This document shows positions 43,017 through 51,264 of a DNA stretch of 64,000 bases, one piece after another (positions within the stretch are counted from its first letter, which is position 1; each line of letters begins with the position of its first letter). This stretch comes from Cupriavidus sp. WGlv3 (GTDB taxonomy: Bacteria; Pseudomonadota; Gammaproteobacteria; Burkholderiales; Burkholderiaceae). The position numbers and the translations under genes were made by a program. The notes below the pieces were generated by a model. The model was not told where the DNA came from. It saw nothing but the letters and a program-made list of their open reading frames with translations, and made no database searches. The stretch covers positions 186,001 through 250,000 of the forward strand of contig NZ_JALHRX010000002.1 in the NCBI RefSeq assembly GCF_023952475.1, in the 5' to 3' direction.

Positions 43017-44108
43017 ATGCAGAACCTTGGCATTCGCATACGCCTGGGCGCGGCTTTTGGCGCCATGTGGTCGCTGATGGCGATCGGGACCGCGGTGGCC
43101 GTGCCGCGCATGCAGGACGCCGCCGATGCGCGGCGCCTGCTGATGGCGCTGGCCGCCGCAGGGCTATGCCTGGCGGTAGGCGCGGTCTGGGGCCTGTCGC
43201 GCAGCATCGAGGCGCCGCTGTCCGAAGCCGTCCACATCGCCGAAACCGTGGCCGCGGGCGACCTCAGCCAGGAGTTCGATACCGACCGCGGCGGCGAGTT
43301 CGGCCGGCTGCTCGGTGGGCTGGGCGAGATGGAAGACATGCTGACGGACCTGGTGACGCGCATCCGCACCGCCACCGACTCCATTACCGACGCTTCGCAC
43401 CAGATCGCCGCCGGCAATACCGACCTGTCGCAGCGCACCGAAGAACAGGCCGCGGCGCTGCAGCAAACGGCATCGAGCATGGGCGAGCTGACCGCGATGG
43501 TGCAGCAGAACACCGAACGCGCGCGCGCCGCCAACGGCATGGCCGCCAGCGCCTCGGGCATCGCTGCGCGCGGCGGCGAAGTGGTCGGCAACGTGGTGCA
43601 GACCATGTCGGCGATCAGCGCCAGCTCGCGCAAGGTCACCGACATCATCGAGGTGATCGAAGGCATCGCCTTCCAGACCAATATCCTGGCGCTGAACGCC
43701 GCGGTCGAAGCGGCCCGCGCGGGCGAACAGGGCCGCGGCTTCGCCGTGGTCGCGGGCGAGGTGCGCACGCTGGCCCAGCGCAGCGCCGCCGCGGCGCGCG
43801 AGATCAAGCAGCTGATCGACAATTCGGTGCAGCAGGTCGACAGCGGCTCGGCCCTGGTCGGCCAGGCCGGCGCAACCATGCAGGAAATCGTCCAGGCGGT
43901 GGCCAGCGTCACCGGCCTGCTGGGCGAGATCACCGCGGCGTCGGAACAGCAAAGCGCCGGCATCGCCCAGGTCAACGAAGCCGTGGCGCAGATGGACACC
44001 GTCACACAGCAGAACGCGGCGCTGGTGGAGCAGGCCGCCAGCGCATCGCAGGCGCTGGCGGGGCGGGCGACGGAGTTGCAGCAGGTGGTGGGGGAGTTCC
44101 GGCTGTAG
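43017..44108 (+). CDS. methyl-accepting chemotaxis protein lacking a ligand-binding domain
   Basis: 363 residues from ATG 43017 (GGAGACGGAG directly upstream). TM1 about 10-29 and TM2 about 41-60 leave a periplasmic loop of only about 11 residues, so there is no external sensor domain. HAMP about 60-115 follows, then the signalling coiled coil with the methylation region [20 protein letters not shown] and the CheA/CheW hairpin tip [20 protein letters not shown]. The end lacks the NWETF-type CheR tether. It may sense membrane or cytoplasmic state, or work in mixed arrays. Convergent with the type VI module. Confidence 0.92.
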   Translation: MQNLGIRIRLGAAFGAMWSLMAIGTAVAVPRMQDAADARRLLMALAAAGLCLAVGAVWGLSRSIEAPLSEAVHIAETVAAGDLSQEFDTDRGGEFGRLLGGLGEMEDMLTDLVTRIRTATDSITDASHQIAAGNTDLSQRTEEQAAALQQTASSMGELTAMVQQNTERARAANGMAASASGIAARGGEVVGNVVQTMSAISASSRKVTDIIEVIEGIAFQTNILALNAAVEAARAGEQGRGFAVVAGEVRTLAQRSAAAAREIKQLIDNSVQQVDSGSALVGQAGATMQEIVQAVASVTGLLGEITAASEQQSAGIAQVNEAVAQMDTVTQQNAALVEQAASASQALAGRATELQQVVGEFRL

Positions 44109-44129
44109 GGTTGAGGGCTGGCGCGTGCC

Positions 44130-44423
44130 CTATAGCGGGGGCTCAAACAAATTGAATTGCCGGACCCAGCCTTCAACGGCAGGATCATCGCAGCGTATTC
44201 GCACGGCGTTGTATTTGCTACCAATCTTGGTCAGATAGCACTTGGCATGAATAGGCAGTAGCCGGTAGTTGTCAGTGCGAGCGTTGGCATCGGCCTCGGT
44301 AGCGTAAAGCTTGACCGCGGTAATGGTGTAGCTCGGCGTAAAGCTGATGCGGATTCCGGAAAACCAGACATAGGCTGCCGACAGAACGACAAGCGACGTC
44401 AGGACGATAAGGAACTTTTTCAT
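44130..44423 (-). CDS. small membrane-anchored/periplasmic protein, candidate immunity protein
   Basis: 97 residues: a signal-anchor (MKKFLIVLTSLVVLSAAYVW) followed by a soluble periplasmic domain with two cysteines (AKCYLTKIG and VRIRCDDPAV) that could form a disulfide. Its start lies 3 bp after the stop of the putative effector gene, so the two are co-translated. Composition is visibly lower in GC than the flanks. A periplasm-facing protein directly behind a PAAR-linked hydrolase-like protein is the usual form of a type VI immunity gene. No family recognised; role inferred from context. Confidence 0.7.
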   Translation of the reverse strand: MKKFLIVLTSLVVLSAAYVWFSGIRISFTPSYTITAVKLYATEADANARTDNYRLLPIHAKCYLTKIGSKYNAVRIRCDDPAVEGWVRQFNLFEPPL

Positions 44424-44426
44424 GGC

Positions 44427-44984
44427 TTACCAGTTCGCTGATTCGCCATGCTTCCATCCCTTTGGGTACTTCCGCGTTTCTACGAGGCGATTGGATTTGC
44501 TGACTACCGACAATAGCTCGGCGGGCGTCACGGGAGTCTGCAAGTTGCGAGGATCATGTGCCAGGATGCCGATATGCTCCAGAGCTTGGGCTGTGTTCGT
44601 CGAACATGAGTTGGAAAGCAGGCTATACCTCTTGCCTTCCTTTACGCGTCGCTCAAGTTCGGTTTGCAGCCGGTCCGCTTCCATTGGCGTCACCCAAAGG
44701 CGCAAGCCGATAATGTCGCGCGTCCCTACCTGCTCATACAGGTACAACAAGGACGGCTCGCGGTAATACCCGTTCAGCTGACGGTTGTAGGTGAAGCCAC
44801 GCACTTCGATCGCCGCGTGCCCCATGACGGCAGCCGGGTCGCGCAGGACACTATCGAACACGAGTACCTCGATGAATTCACGCTCGAGATACACCGCCTT
44901 CGGTGCATCCGCCGGCAGCGGCGTGGTACGGCGCTGCGCGACGAGCGTAAGCGTCTTGCCGTTGGGGTGCTGAACGGTCGCCAT
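44427..44984 (-). CDS. putative type VI effector with permuted papain-like (H...NxC) motif
   Basis: 185 residues, no signal peptide. Two segments stand out: VMGHAAIEVRGFTYN with H56, and YSLLSNSCSTNTAQALEHIG with C127. An early His in GHxxI followed by a Cys in an N-S-C helix start is the pattern of circularly permuted papain-like hydrolases (DUF4105, PPPDE, YiiX/LRAT groups). It overlaps the PAAR gene by one base (TGATG) and is followed at 3 bp by a membrane-anchored small protein. I infer a PAAR-delivered cysteine hydrolase acting in the periplasm on peptidoglycan or lipid. Alternative: an accessory chaperone-like protein. Confidence 0.65.
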   Translation of the reverse strand: MATVQHPNGKTLTLVAQRRTTPLPADAPKAVYLEREFIEVLVFDSVLRDPAAVMGHAAIEVRGFTYNRQLNGYYREPSLLYLYEQVGTRDIIGLRLWVTPMEADRLQTELERRVKEGKRYSLLSNSCSTNTAQALEHIGILAHDPRNLQTPVTPAELLSVVSKSNRLVETRKYPKGWKHGESANW

Positions 44985-45508
44985 CAGCGCAGCCCCTCGG
45001 CATAGACTTCTACCCCCTCCGCTTGCACAACGGTGCTCAGCATATGTGTCTGGCCATGCGCGTTGGTGCGGCCATACTCGATCTCGCCACTGGCGCGTCG
45101 AATGGCATAGTCCACATGCGGCATCGGCTCGCCCGTCGCTCGGTCGCGCAGCACGAAGAGATCGTTATGGGCCTCGCTGGTCAGCGTGGTCGCGGACGCC
45201 GCCGAATGCGTCATGTACGCGGTGAGCGGCGCGCCCGGCAGGGGATGCTCTGCAACGGTCAGCGCCGAGGATGCTAGCAATACCGCGCCGCAAGCCGTGC
45301 GCATGCCGTGCATTGCAACGGGCGTGCCGTCCACTGTCACCTGCGCGTGGCCTTCGATGATCGGGAACGTGCCCTTGCATCGCGGACAGACCACCAGGTG
45401 CCCGAGACCGGCCCATGGCCGGCCGTGGGCACTCTGGTTGGCAAAGCCCTCGATCACGGTGCCGCCGTGATCGGTTTTGTCCCCGCGGCAGATAATGCCT
45501 TTCATCAT
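44984..45508 (-). CDS. PAAR-domain protein with C-terminal extension (type VI secretion spike tip)
   Basis: 174 residues. The N-terminal half is a PAAR repeat protein: GIICRGDKTDHGGTVIEG, GRPWAGLGHLVVCPRCKGTF, VAMHGMRTACGAVLLASS. The paired CPRC and AC cysteines and histidines bind the zinc at the tip of the VgrG spike. Residues about 120-174 (LRDRATGEPMPHVDYAIRRA, YGRTNAHGQTHML) form a small beta-rich domain of the kind found in Rhs/VgrG-linked adaptors. No VgrG or structural T6SS genes are in the window, so this is an orphan cargo module using a T6SS encoded elsewhere. No clear Shine-Dalgarno. Confidence 0.85.
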   Translation of the reverse strand: MMKGIICRGDKTDHGGTVIEGFANQSAHGRPWAGLGHLVVCPRCKGTFPIIEGHAQVTVDGTPVAMHGMRTACGAVLLASSALTVAEHPLPGAPLTAYMTHSAASATTLTSEAHNDLFVLRDRATGEPMPHVDYAIRRASGEIEYGRTNAHGQTHMLSTVVQAEGVEVYAEGLR

Positions 45509-45640
45509 GATGGCTAAGCGAAGTGGTGATGATGCTTCGCTTATATCGAGCCATCTGGATTGCGCGATGCGGAAATTTCTACGCTTACTGCATGATCCGT
45601 CGAAGAGGGGTGACGAATTTTCTGCGTATCACGACGGATT

Positions 45641-45680
45641 GTTTGCTCCCCTCTCCCGCTTGCGGGAGAGGGGAGCAAAC
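45641..45680. repeat. perfect 19-bp stem palindromic repeat, copy 1
   Basis: GTTTGCTCCCCTCTCCCGC (45641-45659), TT, then its exact reverse complement (45662-45680). It sits 28 bp after the stop of the aminotransferase gene on the minus strand, in a 200-bp gap before the PAAR gene. A close relative occurs at 63858-63905 beside another unrelated gene, so it is a dispersed intergenic palindrome (REP-like) that may also serve as a bidirectional terminator. Confidence 0.85.
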
Positions 45681-45708
45681 CACCAGCAAGCTGGTGCCTT
45701 TCAGTGAA

Positions 45709-47046
45709 TCAAGCCGTAACGCTCACTGGTAGCACCGCCTCCACCGCCGCCACAAAGCGGTCGACGATATTGTCGATATCCCGCGGCGTGCAAATAAATG
45801 GCGGTGCGAACAGCACGTGGTCGCCATGCACACCATCCACCGTGCCGCCCATCGGATAAACCAGCAGCCCGTTCTGCATCGCCGCGGACTTCAGCCGCGC
45901 GTGCGTCTTCAGCGCGGGATCGAGCGTGGCCTTGCTGTCGCGATCCGCGACGAATTCCACGCCGACGAACAGGCCGCGCCCGCGCACATCGCCCAGGTTG
46001 GGGTGGTCGCCCAGCGCCTCGCGCAGCCGGGTGCGCAGTTGCTCGCCGCGGGCCAGCACGTTGGCCAGCAGCTTGTCTTCGGCGATGGTGCGCTGTACAG
46101 CCAGGGCCGCGGCGCAAGCCGTGGCATGCCCGATATAAGTGTGGCCGTGCTGGAAGAAGCCGCTGCCGCCGACGATGGCGTCATAGATCCGGCGCGTCGA
46201 CAGCATCGCGCCGATGGGCTGGTAGCCGGCGCCCAGGCCCTTGGCGATGGTGACGATATCAGGCACCACGCCGTCCTCTTCGCACGCGAACAGGTAGCCA
46301 GTGCGGCCCATGCCTGACATCACTTCATCGAGGATCAGCAGCACGCCGTACTTGTCGCACACGGCGCGGATGCGCTTCAGGTAGTCGCCCACCGGCGGCA
46401 CCGCGCCGGCGGTGGCGCCCACCACGGTTTCGGCGACGAACGCAGCGACGCTTTCGGGACCGAGGTCCACGATCTTCGCCTCCAGTTCGTCGGCAAGGCG
46501 CTGCGCGTATTGCGCATCGGTCTCGCCCGCCTGCCGGTCGCGGTAGGCATAGCAAGGCGACACGTGGTGCGCCGGCACCAGCAGCGGCAGGAACGGCTCG
46601 CGCCGCCAGGCATTGCCGCCGATCGCGAGCGCGCCGAGCGTATTGCCGTGATAGCTCTGGCGGCGCGCGATGAAGTGGCGGCGCGCGGGCTGCCCCACCT
46701 CGACAAAGTACTGGCGCGCCAGCTTCAGCGCCGATTCCACCGCCTCGGAGCCACCCGAGACGAAATAGACATGATCGAGATCGCCCGGCGCGGCCTGCGC
46801 CAGGGTCTGGGCCAGCGTCTCCGACACCTCGGTGGTGAAGAACGAAGTGTGCGCATAGGCGATGGTGTCGAGCTGCGCCTTGATCGCCTCGATCACGCGC
46901 GGATGGCCGTGCCCGAGGCACGACACGGCGGCGCCGCCGGAGGCGTCCAGGTAGCGCCGGCCGGTGCTGTCGATCAGTTCGATGCCCTGCCCGGCCACGG
47001 CAACGGGCAGCTGCTGGCGTGGATTGCGATGGAATACGTGGGTCAT
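45709..47046 (-). CDS. class III PLP-dependent aminotransferase (omega-transaminase type)
   Basis: 445 residues. GRRYLDASGGAAVSCLGHGH and YFVSGGSEAVESALKLARQY are fold-type I class III features; ILDEVMSGMGRTGYLFACEE carries the PLP-ring Asp, and the Schiff-base lysine is in IAKGLGAGYQPIGA. It overlaps the D-aminoacylase gene by 4 bp (ATGA) and is last in the operon Bug protein, deacylase, aminotransferase. It probably removes an amino group from the product of the deacylase; beta-alanine, omega-amino acids or diamines are typical substrates of this class. Confidence 0.9.
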   Translation of the reverse strand: MTHVFHRNPRQQLPVAVAGQGIELIDSTGRRYLDASGGAAVSCLGHGHPRVIEAIKAQLDTIAYAHTSFFTTEVSETLAQTLAQAAPGDLDHVYFVSGGSEAVESALKLARQYFVEVGQPARRHFIARRQSYHGNTLGALAIGGNAWRREPFLPLLVPAHHVSPCYAYRDRQAGETDAQYAQRLADELEAKIVDLGPESVAAFVAETVVGATAGAVPPVGDYLKRIRAVCDKYGVLLILDEVMSGMGRTGYLFACEEDGVVPDIVTIAKGLGAGYQPIGAMLSTRRIYDAIVGGSGFFQHGHTYIGHATACAAALAVQRTIAEDKLLANVLARGEQLRTRLREALGDHPNLGDVRGRGLFVGVEFVADRDSKATLDPALKTHARLKSAAMQNGLLVYPMGGTVDGVHGDHVLFAPPFICTPRDIDNIVDRFVAAVEAVLPVSVTA

Positions 47047-48554
47047 GATGGTGTGGTAGTGACAGTGTGGTCGGTGGCAACGCGGCGCAGCACGCGGCCG
47101 GAAAATGCGGGCAGCGCGCTGCCGGCGGCGTCCCCGGCCTGCGCGGATGGTTGCCAGACTTGCGCGCCGTTGACCCAGACGCCGTCGATGCCGGTGCTGA
47201 GCTGCAGCGGGTCTTCAAAGGTGGCGCGGTCCTGCACGCGCTGCGCATCGAACAGCACCAGGTCGGCGAACGCGCCCGGCGCGATCCGGCCGCGGTCTTG
47301 CAGGCCGTATTGCTGCGCGGCCAGCCCGGACATCTTGTGGATCGCGGCCTCGAGCGTCAGCAGCTGCTCTTCGCGCACCATGCGCGCGAGGATGCGTGGG
47401 AACGTGCCCCACTGGCGAGGATGCGGGCGTGGGTCGAACGGCAGGCCGTCGGAGCCGAACATGGTCAGCGGGAACTGCGCGATGCGCGCGACGTCGCGCT
47501 CGTCCATGATGAAGTAGATCGCCGCCGCGGGACGCAGCCTGGCAAGCAGCGCTTCCTCATCCAGCCCGAGTTCCTGCATGAGTTCATGGAAATCGCGGCC
47601 ACCCGCCGCCGGATAGCCGGTGGACCACGTGATCAGCGTGCGCGTGGACTGGCGCACGCGGTCCAGCCGCAGCATGGTCGAGGTGGCGGGATACGGATGG
47701 CAGTCCAGGCACAACGGCTGCAGGCGCGCGGCCTCGGCCAGCAGGCCCAGCGTTTCGGCCGAGCGGCCATGGTTGCGCTTGCCCGCCACCTTGTGGTGCG
47801 AGAACACCACCGGGCAGTCCAGCGCGCGGCCGATGCGCAGTGCCTCCTCGATCGACGGCACGATGGCATCGGTCTCGTCGCGCAGATGGGTGGAGTAGAG
47901 TCCGCCATGGGTCCGGACCGGGTCGCATACGGCGATGATTTCCGCTTCAGTGGCGGCGGCTGCCGGCGGATAGAAGGTGCCGGTCGACACCCCGAAGGCA
48001 CCCGCCTCCATCGCCAGCCTGACCTCCGCGCGCATCGCGGCGATCTCCGCATCATTGGCGGGACGGTCCAGTTCCGGCATTGCGCGCACGCGCAGCGTGG
48101 AATGCCCCAGCAGTGGCACCACGTTGACATTGGCGGGGGCCGCGCGCAGCGCGTCGAGCCACTGCGCGAAAGTATCGAAGCGGAACAGCGCGGCCGGGCC
48201 CAGCAGGTCCAGCGGCTGCGGCGGCGCGCCGCTGAGCAGCGGCGCCACGCTGATGCCGCAGTTGCCGGTCACCACCGTGGTGATGCCCTGCGACACCTTG
48301 GGCGTCATGTCCCGGTGCACCAGCAGGTAGCCATCGTCATGCGTATGCGCGTCGATAAAGCCCGGCGCCAGCACGCGGCCGCTGCAGTCCACGGTGTGGT
48401 CCGCGGCGATGCCGGCGCAGTCGCCTACAGCAACGATGCGGTCACCCGTGACCGCGACATCGGCGCTGCGGCGGGCTGCGCCGGTGCCGTCCACCACCGT
48501 GGCGTTGCGAAAGAGCAGGTCGGCGCGTCGGGGCGCCGGGGATTGCGTTGCCAT
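47043..48554 (-). CDS. N-acyl-D-amino-acid deacylase (D-aminoacylase, amidohydrolase superfamily)
   Basis: 503 residues. N-terminal composite beta domain (LLFRNATVVDGTGAARRSAD), metal site FIDAHTHDDGYL at about 66-77, the Cys ligand in VVTGNCGISVAPL, further histidines in VFSHHKVAG and LYSTHLRDE, and the C-terminal FADLVLFD typical of the family. It releases the acyl group from N-acyl-D-amino acids with zinc. AAGGA precedes the ATG. Flanked by a Bug binding protein (28 bp upstream) and an aminotransferase (overlapping), it is the hydrolytic step of a small catabolic operon. Confidence 0.88.
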   Translation of the reverse strand: MATQSPAPRRADLLFRNATVVDGTGAARRSADVAVTGDRIVAVGDCAGIAADHTVDCSGRVLAPGFIDAHTHDDGYLLVHRDMTPKVSQGITTVVTGNCGISVAPLLSGAPPQPLDLLGPAALFRFDTFAQWLDALRAAPANVNVVPLLGHSTLRVRAMPELDRPANDAEIAAMRAEVRLAMEAGAFGVSTGTFYPPAAAATEAEIIAVCDPVRTHGGLYSTHLRDETDAIVPSIEEALRIGRALDCPVVFSHHKVAGKRNHGRSAETLGLLAEAARLQPLCLDCHPYPATSTMLRLDRVRQSTRTLITWSTGYPAAGGRDFHELMQELGLDEEALLARLRPAAAIYFIMDERDVARIAQFPLTMFGSDGLPFDPRPHPRQWGTFPRILARMVREEQLLTLEAAIHKMSGLAAQQYGLQDRGRIAPGAFADLVLFDAQRVQDRATFEDPLQLSTGIDGVWVNGAQVWQPSAQAGDAAGSALPAFSGRVLRRVATDHTVTTTPS

Positions 48555-48581
48555 TGTCAGTCCTTGTCTTGTCGGCGGGCC

Positions 48582-49571
48582 TTACTGCGGCGCGATGCCG
48601 GCCTGCCTGACCACGGCCGCCCATTTGTCGGTTTCCCGCGCGGCATAGCCGGCCAGCGCCTGCGGCGTGCCGCCGACCGGCTCGGCGCCCAGCGCGGCGA
48701 ATTTCTCGCGGATGGCCGGCTCCGCCAGCGCGCGGTTGAAGGCGCCGTTGAGCCTGGCCACCACGTCGGCGGGGGTGCCCTGCGGCGCTACCAGGCCGCC
48801 CCACGCGACGCCCTCGAAGCCAGACACGCCGGATTCCGCGATGGTCGGCAGCGCCGGCAGCAGCGGCGAGCGTGCCAGGCTGGTCACGGCAAGCGGCTTG
48901 AGCTTGCCGGCCTTGATCAGCGGCAGGATGGTGGGCATGTTGTCGATCAGCACGTTGACCTGGCCGCCCACCACATCGGTTGCAGCCTGCGGACTGCCCT
49001 TGTAGCCGACATGGGTCCATGCGAGGCCCGCCTTGTCGGCCAGCAGCTGCCCGGTGAGGTGGCCGGAGGTGCCTTGCCCGGGCGAGGCGTAGGTGATCTT
49101 GTCCGGGTTGGCCTTGATATGGGCCACCAGCTCGGCAAAGGTCTTCACCGGCATGTCCGGCCGGACCGCGATCACGTTCGGCACCTTGAACAGCAGCACC
49201 ACCGGCACGAAGGCATCGGGCCGGTACGGCAGCTTGCGGAAGGTGCTCTTGTTGATCGACAGCGTGACGTTGTTGGCGTAGCCGAGCGTGTAGCCGTCGG
49301 GCGCGGCGCGCTCCAGCTCCGAGATGCCGATCACGCCCGAAGCGCCGGGCTTGTTGTCGATCACGAAGGACTGGCCCAGCGACCTGGCGGCTTCCGCGCC
49401 CAGCGTGCGCATCAGCACGTCAGGGCTGCCGCCGGCCGCCGACGGCACCACCAGGCGGATCGGACGCGACGGATAGCTGTCCGCCACCGCCGGCCCAGCC
49501 AGGACGGTGGCGCCGAGCCACAACAGGGTGGCCAGCGACCGCCGTTTTTGTTGCTGCCTTTGCTTTTGCAT
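48582..49571 (-). CDS. Bug/TctC-family periplasmic substrate-binding protein
   Basis: 329 residues from ATG 49571. Signal sequence with SLATLLWLGATVLAG and cleavage near AVAD; mature start SYPSRPIRLVVPSAAGGSPD, then VIDNKPGASGVIGISEL and APDGYTLGYANN, all family blocks. First gene of the operon with D-aminoacylase and aminotransferase, so its ligand is likely the acylated or amidated compound the operon degrades. Two TGAAAC-type palindromes precede it. No TctAB permease is adjacent. Confidence 0.92.
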   Translation of the reverse strand: MQKQRQQQKRRSLATLLWLGATVLAGPAVADSYPSRPIRLVVPSAAGGSPDVLMRTLGAEAARSLGQSFVIDNKPGASGVIGISELERAAPDGYTLGYANNVTLSINKSTFRKLPYRPDAFVPVVLLFKVPNVIAVRPDMPVKTFAELVAHIKANPDKITYASPGQGTSGHLTGQLLADKAGLAWTHVGYKGSPQAATDVVGGQVNVLIDNMPTILPLIKAGKLKPLAVTSLARSPLLPALPTIAESGVSGFEGVAWGGLVAPQGTPADVVARLNGAFNRALAEPAIREKFAALGAEPVGGTPQALAGYAARETDKWAAVVRQAGIAPQ

Positions 49572-49637
49572 CTCGATATCCCGTTCAGTAGCTGGCCCGG
49601 TCAGGCGTTTGCAGTATAGGGGCACATCCACAGCCCA

Positions 49638-49653
49638 TACAACAAATGTTTCC
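49638..49653. promoter_or_regulatory. candidate operator A (TGAAAC-N4-GTT type)
   Basis: TACAAC-AAAT-GTTTCC, 67 bp upstream of the Bug gene start at 49571. It matches the 16-bp symmetric pattern TGRAAC-N4-GTTYCA at about 9 of 12 arm positions. Similar sites lie at 49726 and 52658. Confidence 0.4.
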
Positions 49654-49725
49654 ATCATCGGAAAAACGAAACAGTTTGGAGCGCACTCACAACCAAAACG
49701 CTTTCTCTACGCCAGTTCTTTTCAA

Positions 49726-49741
49726 TGAAACAATCGTTACG
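49726..49741. promoter_or_regulatory. candidate operator B (TGAAAC-N4-GTT type)
   Basis: TGAAAC-AATC-GTTACG in the same intergenic region, next to the stop of the AtzE gene. The left arm is identical to the two copies upstream of the MFS transporter. Confidence 0.45.
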
Positions 49742-49745
49742 TGGA

Positions 49746-51092
49746 TCATGGCAATGCGCGGCTGCACAGGCGTTGTGCCTCGAGAAAACGCCCTGCCGCC
49801 AGCGCCAGGTTTTCCCGCCACGGCGGTGCCACGATCTGGATGCCCACCGGCAAGCCTTCGCCCACGCAAGGCGCGGCCACCACCGGCAGGCCCGCCAGCG
49901 ACAACGGCCGCGTCATGTGGCCGGCATCGGCGCGCGGCCGGTAGACGCGGCCGGCACCTTCGACGGTCTCGGCGCCGATCGGCGTTGCGGCATAGGGAGT
50001 CGAAGGCGCCAGCAGCAAGTCGACCTCATCGAACAGCGCCAGCAGCCGCTGCCGCCACGCCGACTGGTACTGGCACGCGACGTCATACCAGTCCCGCGGC
50101 ATGGCCAGCCCGGCCAGGATGCGCTGGCGCACGAAGGCGCTGTAGCCGCCATGGCGCGCGGAGAAATCCATGGCCTCGTGGTTGCGTCCGACTTCATAGG
50201 CGGAGATCACCGATGCCGCATCGCGCGCGGCATCCGCGTCGGGCAGGTCGATGGTGCGCACCGTGCCGAAGGCCGATGCCGCGCGCAGCACGGCCGCCTG
50301 CACCGCGGGCTCGGCAAAATCGGCAAAGCCTCGGCCGAGCACGCCCACGCGCAGTGTCGCGACGCCGCGATCTTGCGCATTGACTGGCGCATCCATGCCG
50401 AGCATCGCCGCGTAGGCCAGCGCAAGATCGCCGGCACTACCCGCCATTGGCCCGACCGTATCCAGGCTTTGCGCATACGGCACGCATCCCCGCAGCGATA
50501 GCCGGCCAGTAGTCGGGCGCAGCCCCCAGATGCCGCAGAACGCGGCCGGTGCACGGATCGAGCCATTGGTGTCCGAGCCCAGCCCGAACGGCACCACCCC
50601 GGCCGCCACCAGCGCCGCCGTGCCCGCCGACGAACCGCCGGTGATGCGCGACCGGTCGAGCGGGTTGCGCACGGGGCCGCCGATCACGTTCTCGCCGGTG
50701 GCGCCGCACGCGTATTCGTCCATGGCCGCCAGCGCGACCGGCACCGCGCCCGCGGCCACCAGCGCCTCGACCGCATCCGCTTCGCGCTTGGCCGGCGGCT
50801 GCTGCGCGCGTGGCGCGGCACCGGCCAGGGTGGCGTGGCCGCGCACGTCCAGCAGGTTCTTCACCACGAACGGCACGCCGGCCAGCGCTGGCAGCGGCAG
50901 GCCGTGGGCGCGCCGGCGGTCCAGCGCCGCCGCCTGCGCCAGCGCGCGGTGCGCCAGCAGCGCCGAGCAGGCATTGAGCGGCGCCGCCGCTTCGGCGCGC
51001 CGCAAGGCGTCGCGCACCAGTTCGACGGCGGTGCGCGCGCCGCTGCGCACTTGCGCCGCCATGGCGGCAGCGGTCAAGGTGTCAGCGGTCAT
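49746..51092 (-). CDS. AtzE-family amidohydrolase (amidase signature family)
   Basis: 448 residues from ATG 51092, preceded by GGAGGAGG inside the upstream AtzG gene. Amidase-signature features: catalytic Lys in GVPFVVKNLLD, the Gly/Ser-rich RITGGSSAGTAALVAAG with cis-Ser and nucleophile region, and GSDTNGSIRAPAAFCG. It resembles AtzE, whose biuret-type role (1-carboxybiuret hydrolysis) requires the small AtzG partner. That partner is present and overlaps by 11 bp. Without other s-triazine genes nearby, the physiological substrate is probably another amide or ureide linked to the adjacent D-aminoacylase operon. Confidence 0.87.
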   Translation of the reverse strand: MTADTLTAAAMAAQVRSGARTAVELVRDALRRAEAAAPLNACSALLAHRALAQAAALDRRRAHGLPLPALAGVPFVVKNLLDVRGHATLAGAAPRAQQPPAKREADAVEALVAAGAVPVALAAMDEYACGATGENVIGGPVRNPLDRSRITGGSSAGTAALVAAGVVPFGLGSDTNGSIRAPAAFCGIWGLRPTTGRLSLRGCVPYAQSLDTVGPMAGSAGDLALAYAAMLGMDAPVNAQDRGVATLRVGVLGRGFADFAEPAVQAAVLRAASAFGTVRTIDLPDADAARDAASVISAYEVGRNHEAMDFSARHGGYSAFVRQRILAGLAMPRDWYDVACQYQSAWRQRLLALFDEVDLLLAPSTPYAATPIGAETVEGAGRVYRPRADAGHMTRPLSLAGLPVVAAPCVGEGLPVGIQIVAPPWRENLALAAGRFLEAQRLCSRALP

Positions 51093-51261
51093 GCTGCGCC
51101 TCCTCCTGCGCCAGCGTCTGCCGCAAGCGCGCCACCATCGCCGCCATGCCAGCCAGCAGCGCGGCGGCCTGCTCGCAATCGTGCGGCGCAACCGGTAATT
51201 GCAGAGGTGCCGCGGCTTGCGCTACCAGGCGGGCCGGATCATCGCCATGACCTTGCACCAT
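51082..51261 (-). CDS. AtzG-like small subunit (DUF4089)
   Basis: 59 residues, too short for most gene finders. The protein reads as two helices (DPARLVAQAAAPLQLPVA, then CEQAAALLAGMAAMVARLRQ), the pattern of DUF4089/AtzG, which forms a complex with AtzE. It overlaps the AtzE gene by 11 bp, with the AtzE ribosome site inside it, and starts 3 bp after the MFS transporter stop. Context and helical pattern make the call good despite its size. Confidence 0.78.
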   Translation of the reverse strand: MVQGHGDDPARLVAQAAAPLQLPVAPHDCEQAAALLAGMAAMVARLRQTLAQEEAQHDR

Positions 51262-51264
51262 GGT

